Source: Leptolyngbya sp. BC1307 (GTDB lineage: Bacteria > Cyanobacteriota > Cyanobacteriia > Phormidesmidales > Phormidesmidaceae). From it: DNA of 64,000 nucleotides. Shown here piece after piece: positions 56,036 through 64,000 of this stretch; position 1 is the stretch's first letter, and every line of letters begins with the position of its first letter. The notes under the pieces are model-generated. The model made no database searches. It had not been told where the DNA came from and saw only the letters and a program-made list of their open reading frames with translations. The translations under genes and the position numbers were made by a program. The DNA lies in assembly GCF_002286735.1 (NCBI RefSeq), contig NZ_NRTA01000014.1, positions 37,199-101,198 of the forward strand, in the 5' to 3' direction.

Positions 56036-56133
56036 GTACAAAGGGGGGTTACACCCCTCACCCCGAGCGTGCAATACTGTGTACATGTAGATGCACCCTG
56101 ATGGTAGGGAGAGCCGCACGGCTCTCCTTTTTT
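56036..56133 (+). ncRNA. candidate small RNA with terminator, downstream of gatB
   Basis: A run of GGGG-TTACA-CCCC forms a short 5' hairpin, followed by an unpaired CTCACCCCGAGCG stretch and a final strong terminator (GGAGAGCC-GCAC-GGCTCTCC then TTTTTT, 56108-56133). A TAGGAT hexamer at about 56027 is a possible -10. The compact layout, a C-rich single strand between two hairpins, recalls small cyanobacterial RNAs, but it does not match the Yfr1 core. The terminator may simply serve gatB, which lies 215 bp upstream. Confidence 0.4.
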
Positions 56134-56181
56134 CTTTTTAAACCCAGATGGGGCATATAGCGGTGATCTCACGAGCCCACT

Positions 56182-57498
56182 TCATTCATCGCTTGTCGTA
56201 TCCGCCAGCCCTTGTTCGGGATAGTTAACGACTTCTAATATCAGGTTGGCCATCTTATCAGCAGCGCCAGCAGGCCCCCGCAGCTCGCGTAGGGTTTGGC
56301 TCATGGCGGTCAGTTTTTCGGGATGGGCGAGATGGTCTCGCACGACTTCGCTAGCTTGCTGAGCGGTGATCGGGCCGAGCAGCTCAGGGACGACTTCGCG
56401 CTTCGCCCAGATATTGGGCCAGGCAAATAGTCGGTTTGATTTTTGAACGCCTTTGATAATTAGCGGGTTGATGTACTTGCGGGCGATCGCTCTCACTCCC
56501 GGCAACTGCGCTAATAGCCCAGGCACCCCATCCCACAGCTTAAGCCCGTCAAACTGCTGAGTCGGCAGCAGCACAATCATGGGGACGGCCAGTGCGCCAA
56601 GCTGGGCAGTATTAGCCCCAACCGTTGTCAGGCACAGCTTGCACTGAGAGAACAGATCCAAAGCTGGAAAACGCTGCCAGAGCAAGATCCTGGGGCCATC
56701 TAATATCTGTAAATAGGGTAGACCTGTGGGTGGGGTGACTAGAGTGGTCTCTGGCCCTTCGATGATGGGCACTAATGGATTGTGAGTGGGGTCGGTATAG
56801 CGGGCAAGGTCTGCCAGGGTGAGGTTGGGGGCAACGCCGATGACGTATTGAGTGTTGGGATTGTGAGCGTAAAGGCTTTGGGCGATCGCCAGACATAGCG
56901 GGATACCCGGCCCCAGCTTGGTCGGTTTTGATCCCGGCAGAAAGCCGATCAAATCGGTGTCGGGGGAGATGTCTAAGGCAGCGGAAATTTCGGTGCGGTC
57001 AGCCGTGGTTTGCACATCGGCCATCAGGTCGCCTACTTCAGTAAACTTGTCTCGATGGCGAGCGGGTGCTTTTTTGACCACTTCAGACTGCATGATGCCA
57101 AAGCGGTCGATCAACCCAGACCAGCGGGCCTCCCATTCGGCATAGATAACCGTGCGATAGCCCAGGCGCTTAGCGACTAGCCAGGTAAACGCCTGATCAC
57201 CACCGAGAAAGACCACGACGCCCTGCGGATGCCAGTCCCAATCATCGGCGGTTTTGCCCGTCAGTAAAAACTTAAAGAAGTACGGCGCACTCTGAACCCG
57301 GTCTACTTCGGGGTAGTTTTGCAAGATGGTAGGCTCTTGGCCAGAGGCGTGCGGGCAGGGGGAGAGGATGACTGAGATGCGAAGACTGCCGGTGTCAGCG
57401 GCTTTTTGGTGAAGTGAACGCACCACTGGCTTTACCCAGGTAGCTACCTCCCCTGGCCCATTGGACAAAATCACGATGTCAGTAGGCGCAGTAGTCAT
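56182..57498 (-). CDS. LpxB-like glycosyltransferase-fold protein, 438 aa
   Basis: The protein opens with DIVILSNGPGEVATWVKPVV, the usual start of cyanobacterial lipid-A-disaccharide-synthase-like proteins. GFLPGSKPTKLG is the nucleotide-sugar block (compare LPGSR in LpxB), and LCLTTVGANTAQLGALAVPM the C-terminal acceptor block. It has the GT-B fold but is longer and more divergent than LpxB, so substrate is uncertain. Start is ATG 57498 (MTTAPTD); a TTG four codons earlier is possible. Confidence 0.8.
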   Translation of the reverse strand: MTTAPTDIVILSNGPGEVATWVKPVVRSLHQKAADTGSLRISVILSPCPHASGQEPTILQNYPEVDRVQSAPYFFKFLLTGKTADDWDWHPQGVVVFLGGDQAFTWLVAKRLGYRTVIYAEWEARWSGLIDRFGIMQSEVVKKAPARHRDKFTEVGDLMADVQTTADRTEISAALDISPDTDLIGFLPGSKPTKLGPGIPLCLAIAQSLYAHNPNTQYVIGVAPNLTLADLARYTDPTHNPLVPIIEGPETTLVTPPTGLPYLQILDGPRILLWQRFPALDLFSQCKLCLTTVGANTAQLGALAVPMIVLLPTQQFDGLKLWDGVPGLLAQLPGVRAIARKYINPLIIKGVQKSNRLFAWPNIWAKREVVPELLGPITAQQASEVVRDHLAHPEKLTAMSQTLRELRGPAGAADKMANLILEVVNYPEQGLADTTSDE

Positions 57499-57595
57499 AA
57501 ACCCCAACAAGAGAACCTGACAAACTAAAAATAAGACGAACTAAATCACGTTAGCCTATTACAGTTGAACTTCTTTCACCCTAACGATTATCGCC

Positions 57596-58381
57596 GTGAT
57601 TCAGCCTGACGCCGTTCGTGAATTGTTTCAAGCCGTAGCCGCAGGTCGCCTCAGCCCGGAAGCTGCTATTGATAAGCTGCAAGCCTCTGAGAAAGTATCC
57701 GGCTACGAAGAAGTTGGCGGGTTTGCCAAGATCGACCATCAGCGGACAATTCGCACAGGCTTTCCTGAAGTGATCTGGGGGCAAGACAAAACTGCCGGAC
57801 AGATCATCGAAATTATGCTGGCGATGGAGCCGCTGCATCCGGTAGTGATGGCAACACGGGTAGATGCGCATAAAGGCGCTGATGTGCAGTCTGCTCTGTC
57901 ACAGGCGACTTATTTCGACACGGCCCGCATCTGCGCGATCAGACCCCAAGCATCCTTAGCAGTCCAACCGGGTAATCTCAGCATTCTCACAGCGGGCACT
58001 GCCGACTTGCCCGTTGCCGAAGAAGCGGCTGTTACGGCAGAGCTGTGCGGCTTTCAGGTAACGCGCCTGTGGGATGTTGGCGTCGCGGGCATTCATCGGC
58101 TGCTGAGCAATCGTCATGTCATCGATCAAGCTGATGTGCTAATTGTCGCGGCGGGTATGGAAGGGGCTTTGCCGAGTGTCGTGGCCGGATTGGCCCAGTG
58201 CCCAGTGATTGCCGTGCCGACGAGCATCGGCTATGGCGCGAGCTTTCAGGGGCTAGCGCCGCTGTTGACCATGCTAAATTCTTGTGCGACCGGCATTGGT
58301 GTTGTGAATATTGACAATGGCTTCGGCGCAGCGATTTTGGCGGGGCAAATCTTACGCACGGCGGCGCGAATTTCTAAGTGA
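57596..58381 (+). CDS. larB: LarB, nickel-pincer cofactor biosynthesis protein, 261 aa
   Basis: LarB carboxylates the pyridinium ring of nicotinate adenine dinucleotide as the first step of nickel-pincer cofactor synthesis. The C-terminal PurE-like half contains LTAGTADLPVAEEAAVTAEL, DVGVAGIHRLL, VIVAAGMEGALPSVVAGL (here LIVAAGMEGALPSVVAGL) and GYGASFQGLAPLLTMLNSCA. The N-terminal helix pair (LFQAVAAGRLSPEAAIDKL) is also typical. The start is a GTG at 57596 near no strong ribosome-binding site. larC, larE and larA are not in the window; LarB alone is common in cyanobacteria and its role there is unclear. Confidence 0.92.
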   Translation: MIQPDAVRELFQAVAAGRLSPEAAIDKLQASEKVSGYEEVGGFAKIDHQRTIRTGFPEVIWGQDKTAGQIIEIMLAMEPLHPVVMATRVDAHKGADVQSALSQATYFDTARICAIRPQASLAVQPGNLSILTAGTADLPVAEEAAVTAELCGFQVTRLWDVGVAGIHRLLSNRHVIDQADVLIVAAGMEGALPSVVAGLAQCPVIAVPTSIGYGASFQGLAPLLTMLNSCATGIGVVNIDNGFGAAILAGQILRTAARISK

Positions 58382-58389
58382 CTTTAGAG

Positions 58390-58462
58390 ATAGCGTTGGT
58401 CACTTTGCTGAGGTCCATCACTCCGGCTGAAAGCCTTATGTTGCAACGGGCAAAGTGACTGT
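58390..58462. repeat. dispersed repeat, copy F, missing the right-hand hairpin
   Basis: Matches copy B from its start (ATAGCGTTGGTCACTTTGC) through GCAAAGTGACT, with the mini-hairpin GGCTGAAAGCC, then ends; the AATGCATC hairpin is absent. Confidence 0.8.
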
Positions 58463-58999
58463 AGTGCCTGACCTTAGCGTGACTTTGGCGCTGTTTTTGT
58501 TCTTAGCGCCAGTGGTGAGTCGCTTGTTAGCTTGGCTAACTTTTATAGAGCAGCTAAGCCTAGTGACCCGGGTGAGTTTTACCATAGTCTTATACGGGTT
58601 GTCAGCAGCGACCAAGGCAGGGGCGATCGCCTCTCTCCCACCCACCCATTGAGCGTAAACTTTTGCGACAGAATCTAAGTTGCTAGCCCGCATTCCAAAG
58701 AGTAATCACTATGCTAGATAAGTAAACTGGTAATGACTACGACTTGACCGAAGCTTTGCTAAGACCTTGCTTCAGAAGCAGGAAATTTCCCCAGAGAACC
58801 CCCTAAGGGCGCATCCATCTTGCGTGCTTAGCCCCTCCATTTGAAAGTAAAGTTTGAAGGCAAAGCTGGCGTACTTCAACCGAGAGCGCATTTCTAACTT
58901 TTCACGTCTTCTTCTAACACGATGCGCAAGCGGATGAGTCGCGACTTATCGTTCTGAGTGAACGGAACGGATTTTGACTGTGAGTAAGGAGCTGGAAAA
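58463..58999. other. mostly non-coding region upstream of the peroxiredoxin gene
   Basis: A GTG frame at 58455-58652 would encode a 65-residue hydrophobic protein (TLALFLFLAPVVSRLLAWL), but it begins inside repeat F, lacks a ribosome-binding site and is not called. The rest holds no clear gene. A GTAAGGAG motif just upstream of 59000 is the peroxiredoxin ribosome-binding site. Confidence 0.4.
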
Positions 59000-59560
59000 A
59001 TGTTGTTCAATCTTGAGGGCCAGCGTGTCCCTGCCGTAACCTTTCGGATGTTTTTAGAGGAGGGTTGTAACAACCTTTCGACGGCGGATCTCTTTGACCA
59101 CAAAACAGTGGTGGTGTTTGCGGTGACGGGTGCCTTTACCTGCCCGTATTCTCCCCTTCAGCTGTTGGGCTATAACGAGTATGCAGGCGTCTTCAGGGCG
59201 AACGGCGTCGATGAGATTATCTGCATTTCGGTGAATGATCCCTTTTCGCTGGCGAACTGGGCCAAAGAAGAAAAGGCCGACCAGGTACGCTTTATCCCCG
59301 ATGTAAATGGCGACTTTACCCGCGCGATGGGGATGCTGGTGAACCTTTCTGATAAAGGGATGGGGCAGCGCTCCTGGCGCTATTCCATGCTGGTCAAGAA
59401 CGGCGTGATCGACAAAATGTTTGTAGAACGAAACGGCTTTGAGGCAATGCCCGCTGTCTCTAATGCCGAGACCCTGTTGAACTATATTAACCCGGCGGCT
59501 GAGAGACCCGAACAGACGGCTACGCTGATGCAGATGTGTCGGGCAATGCTTTCTACTTAG
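59000..59560 (+). CDS. peroxiredoxin of the Prx5/type II group with displaced cysteine, 186 aa
   Basis: Thiol peroxidase fold: VVVFAVTGAFTCPYSPLQLLGYNEY is the active-site region (seen here as VTGAFTCPYS then PLQLLGYNEY), FSLANWAKEEKADQVRFI and GMLVNLSDKGMGQRSWRYSML follow as in the type II family. In the usual AFTPTCS motif the peroxidatic Cys is the sixth residue after the Ala; here that position is Tyr50 and a Cys occurs two residues earlier, at 48. A strong ribosome-binding site lies upstream. It is 65 bp before katG in the same orientation, so both peroxidases are probably made together. Confidence 0.85.
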   Translation: MLFNLEGQRVPAVTFRMFLEEGCNNLSTADLFDHKTVVVFAVTGAFTCPYSPLQLLGYNEYAGVFRANGVDEIICISVNDPFSLANWAKEEKADQVRFIPDVNGDFTRAMGMLVNLSDKGMGQRSWRYSMLVKNGVIDKMFVERNGFEAMPAVSNAETLLNYINPAAERPEQTATLMQMCRAMLST

Positions 59561-59616
59561 GGAAAGCGACACACAGAGGCAAGCAAAACACAGCATACAT
59601 AATTCAATCCAATTAG

Positions 59617-61845
<2,229 letters not shown>

Positions 61846-62156
61846 GGGTTGAGTAGTCAGATTTATTAGGTCATCCTGCTGGGAAATGATAAAGTCTCTT
61901 CTTTAGCCTTTCCCAGTTCCGCTTGCTCATTTTTGCAGGGGATTGAGGTGTACTTTTTAGTAAATTAGTAGAGGCATTCGAGCAGAAAGTTACGGTTCTG
62001 AATAACCTCGTATAAGCGGTCGAGATCGTATCTGCCCGAGCAAAAACGGCTCTTACCGGGTTCACATGTTGAAGGATACTGCCTTGGCATGTGAACCCAA
62101 ACATCTCCGGGACGAGACACTGAAGATGATCTGCCAGTTGGGAAACAAGAAGTAAC
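61846..62156. other. intergenic region between katG and two hydrophobic hypotheticals
   Basis: A 77-codon minus-strand frame at 61871-62104 ends in SKRNWERLKKRLYHFP but has no recognisable similarity and no ribosome-binding site, so it is not called. No terminator with a clear stem and T-run was found after katG. Confidence 0.35.
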
Positions 62157-62705
62157 TCAGGCTGATGGCAATGCTTTCATTTCTGCAAGCATATCAATAA
62201 TCATTCTATATGCTTCGCTAATTTCAAGTTTTCCAGTTTCGACTAGCTCCATAAGTTTTCGTGCATCTTCAGGTGTAATCAAATCGAACTGGATAGGTTC
62301 TTCTAGAAAAAGATGAAATTTCGTTTTATCTTCTTTGCCGATTCTATCTTTTCGTTCTTTTGCTTTCATCTCACGCAACTCGTCTTCCATCTGTCTAATG
62401 AGTTCGGCTTTCTTACCTTCTGTGTAAGTGCCGTCAAACAAAGCCCTCTTCACTCCAAGTAAGGCACCACCACCTAAAACAGCAGCACCAGCAACGACTG
62501 CAAGAGGAGCGGCGACAGGAATAGCAACTAAGCCAAATAGGACAGAAGCTGTAGCGCCTCCAAATGCGAAAGCTGCTGCACCAGCACCCACAGCCCCAAC
62601 TCCGACGACTCCAATATCGGTTAAAAATGTAAAACTATCGCCCCCTTCTTTAAGCTTGCTAATAGCTTTAAGGAGGTCTTCTTTGCTGCGATTTTGTTTA
62701 GACAT
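62157..62705 (-). CDS. hypothetical protein with glycine-zipper membrane core, 182 aa
   Basis: A charged N-terminus (KEDLLKAISKLKEGGDS) leads to a 65-residue core of Gly/Ala/Val with regular glycines (VGVVGVGAVGAGAAAFAFGG and LAVVAGAAVLGGGALLG), predicted to insert as a hairpin. The C-terminal half is charged and helical (EDELREMKAKERKDRIG), then FHLFLEEPIQFDLITPEDARKL. I do not recognise it. It is the second gene of a pair, 33 bp after the 62739 gene on the same strand. Base composition is less GC-rich than most of the window. Confidence 0.65.
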   Translation of the reverse strand: MSKQNRSKEDLLKAISKLKEGGDSFTFLTDIGVVGVGAVGAGAAAFAFGGATASVLFGLVAIPVAAPLAVVAGAAVLGGGALLGVKRALFDGTYTEGKKAELIRQMEDELREMKAKERKDRIGKEDKTKFHLFLEEPIQFDLITPEDARKLMELVETGKLEISEAYRMIIDMLAEMKALPSA

Positions 62706-62738
62706 AGATTAGCTTTAACTTGCCAAATATAATTGTAT

Positions 62739-63248
62739 TCAGGCAGGAACGAACTGATTAGAGAGCGAACGCAGTACACTTGCTAGAAGGTTGAAGAAGC
62801 TACTCGCAGCCTCCTGCAAATCTTGGCTGAAGCTTTTAAGTTCTCTATCGAGAGAATGTCCTACGCTTGCACCGAGTGAAATGGCACCTAATCCTAAAAT
62901 CTTAGCGAGGGGTTCTAGGAACCTGCCGATCCCCATTGGCAAAGAACTTAAGAGGCTGTAGATCGCTGCTCCAACTACTGCTCCTATACCAGACCCAGCA
63001 ACAAGGCAAGGATTCTCCTTCACAAAGTTGATAATCCTGAATAAAAGAACCTTTCCGATAGAGATGAGTTTCTTTCCAAGCTGAATAGTCTTACCAGCTA
63101 AATCGTGCAGCCTTGTCACTACTGCTTCTGGGAGTCCCATCTCTTGCAGCCAAATATAAAAGTCTCGGCTACTAAAGCTCTCTACCTCAGCGTTCCAAAG
63201 GGTTAGCTTTACCCTCGATTGAGCTGACGACAATTCTGATGACTGCAT
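62739..63248 (-). CDS. hypothetical protein with hydrophobic centre, 169 aa
   Basis: The start is placed at the ATG giving MQSSELSSAQSRVKLTLWNA; the frame extends upstream to 63320 without support. Residues 35-60 carry a charged motif (FYIWLQEMGLPEAVVTRL), residues 85-125 hydrophobic, Gly-rich spans (SGIGAVVGAAIYSLLSSLP and AKILGLGAISLGASVGHSL). The C-terminus is an amphipathic helix. It resembles its neighbour at 62157 in design, not in sequence. No function is assigned; a membrane-acting pair is inference only. Confidence 0.62.
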   Translation of the reverse strand: MQSSELSSAQSRVKLTLWNAEVESFSSRDFYIWLQEMGLPEAVVTRLHDLAGKTIQLGKKLISIGKVLLFRIINFVKENPCLVAGSGIGAVVGAAIYSLLSSLPMGIGRFLEPLAKILGLGAISLGASVGHSLDRELKSFSQDLQEAASSFFNLLASVLRSLSNQFVPA

Positions 63249-63364
63249 ATTAGGATTTAGACCTCGGATAACAAATAAAATATAGGTTTTGACAGGCCAA
63301 TAAGATAACCGCATATGCACTCAGACTCACGCAGCACAGGTTTTGAGCTTTAGGTAGATATTAA

Positions 63365-63384
63365 TAGGAGTTACGCATTGACAA
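63365..63384. repeat. probable right end (terminal inverted repeat) of an IS element
   Basis: TAGGAGTTACGCATTGAC is typical of the ends of cyanobacterial IS elements, which often carry an AGG(A/C)(G/C)TTACGCA-like tip. It lies 17 bp beyond the transposase stop. The matching left end is outside the window, so it cannot be compared. Confidence 0.6.
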
Positions 63385-63400
63385 ATACAGTGTGACAATG

Positions 63401-64000
63401 CTAGGCGAAAGCAGTTTCCTCCACGTTTTCTAGAATAAACTGGCGAATGACCGGCACAAATAGCTGACGCGATATCTCATAGCAGTTGTTGATGATCCCT
63501 TTGATGCACATCGTCTGTAGCTTGCAAAAAGCACGTAGTGCACAAAAAACGTGATTACGAATAGCCTGTTCATCTCGCACATAAAAGCGCTCGATATTAC
63601 ACACCTGTTTAATCACTCTATGAAAACATTCAATCTGCCAATGCTCACTATGAACTTGCTTAAAGGTCTCTCGTGAGAGCTGTTTCAAAGCCTCTAAGTC
63701 TGGTCGATACAAGATGTAATATCGCTGCTCGTTTTTGAACGGCGCACAAAACACTTTGACCCAGCCAAATGCCTTGAGATAGACCATCAAGCCATCAGCT
63801 GTAATCTCTAGAGTCCCTATCTGCACTGACGTTCCACGCTCTACCGAGACCAGCCGATTATTCGCTACCCCAAATAGAAAACCCACTTTCTCGTTTCTGA
63901 GAAACTTCAGATTCTCTAGGCTCGAATACCAACTGTCTCCGGTCACCCACGACGGCTTCAGGCCCCAGGATTGAACCTCTAGCACCATCTCTCTAAAATA
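63401..64000 (-). CDS. IS4/IS701-type DDE transposase, C-terminal part (cut by window edge)
   Basis: The frame is open to the last base (an internal Met at 63988 is not the start), so only the C-terminal 200 residues are seen. SWVTGDSWYSSLENLKFLRN holds the second Asp of the DDE triad, and SEHWQIECFHRVIKQVCNIERF the Glu (in HWQIECFHR), with the usual spacing. Motif order fits the IS701-like group of the IS4 superfamily. The 3' end is intact and is followed by an IS-like tip. The element borders the pair of hydrophobic hypotheticals. Confidence 0.85.
   Translation of the reverse strand, partial: YFREMVLEVQSWGLKPSWVTGDSWYSSLENLKFLRNEKVGFLFGVANNRLVSVERGTSVQIGTLEITADGLMVYLKAFGWVKVFCAPFKNEQRYYILYRPDLEALKQLSRETFKQVHSEHWQIECFHRVIKQVCNIERFYVRDEQAIRNHVFCALRAFCKLQTMCIKGIINNCYEISRQLFVPVIRQFILENVEETAFA

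Noticed and set aside
56041..56070. Yfr1 homologue (ACTCCTCAC core)
   Set aside because: The sequence here is ACACCCCTCACCCC, which does not contain the conserved Yfr1 core.
58455..58652. Hydrophobic 65-residue plus-strand frame
   Set aside because: It begins within repeat copy F, uses GTG and has no ribosome-binding site.
61871..62104. 77-residue minus-strand frame after katG, possible transposase remnant
   Set aside because: Only a basic C-terminal stretch is suggestive; no transposase motif could be confirmed.

Overview
The window is cyanobacterial chromosome. HIP1 octamers (GCGATCGC) are scattered through most genes, and the sulfolipid genes sqdB and sqdX, a CyanoP-type psbP, a CIRCE-controlled groL, an NtcA-type cyanate operon and many cyanobacteria-specific conserved hypotheticals are present. 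Gene content resembles a Leptolyngbya/Phormidesmis-type genome, but the sequence alone does not fix the genus. No rRNA, tRNA or CRISPR array was seen.

Layout. 1-10.8 kb: an MscS-type channel cut by the window edge, a solitary groL with a perfect CIRCE, a group of small stress-type proteins (a Cys-less rhodanese, disordered proteins, two short-chain dehydrogenases, a TspO relative), a metallophosphoesterase and a frameshifted type IB topoisomerase. 10.8-20.1 kb: a cobalamin-binding-type protein, a histidine kinase, sqdB-sqdX for sulfolipid synthesis, a phytase-like lipoprotein, an RluA-type pseudouridine synthase and an alpha/beta hydrolase. 20.1-25 kb: an AT-rich accessory island. 25-32.4 kb: a PMT-type mannosyltransferase, a hydrolase, an M3 peptidase and a Ser/Thr kinase. 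32.5-39 kb: cynABDS (cyanate uptake and hydrolysis) with two GTA-N8-TAC NtcA-type boxes upstream, beside a divergent response-regulator/histidine-kinase pair. 39.4-48.4 kb: an FAD-TPR protein, a cluster with TIGR04283- and TIGR04282-type glycosyltransferases, DUF547 and rhodanese, and PRC-barrel/DUF2382 stress proteins. 48.7-61.8 kb: psbP, maf, a UPF0182 protein, dps, a broken MNT/HEPN locus, gatB, an LpxB-like protein, larB and a peroxiredoxin-katG pair. 62-64 kb: two hydrophobic hypotheticals and the end of an IS transposase.

The most interesting structure is at 21.5-24.55 kb. Two sequences (21556-21641 and 24477-24548) fold exactly like integron attC recombination sites: paired R boxes, a 3-nt unpaired spacer, paired L boxes, and three extrahelical bases all on the 5' arm. 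They bracket a 2.9-kb cassette holding a two-gene restriction-modification module: a PD-(D/E)XK nuclease, then a zinc-ribbon DPPY methyltransferase of DUF1156-like type, overlapping as TAATG. A preceding cassette-type gene is broken by one in-frame stop. No integron integrase is visible, so this is a candidate CALIN (attC cluster lacking an integrase).

A second unexplained layer is a roughly 105-bp dispersed repeat with at least five copies (26.6, 44.45, 52.9, 55.8 and 58.4 kb). It has three hairpins whose stems change compensatorily between copies. One copy lies inside the loop of another palindrome, consistent with mobility.
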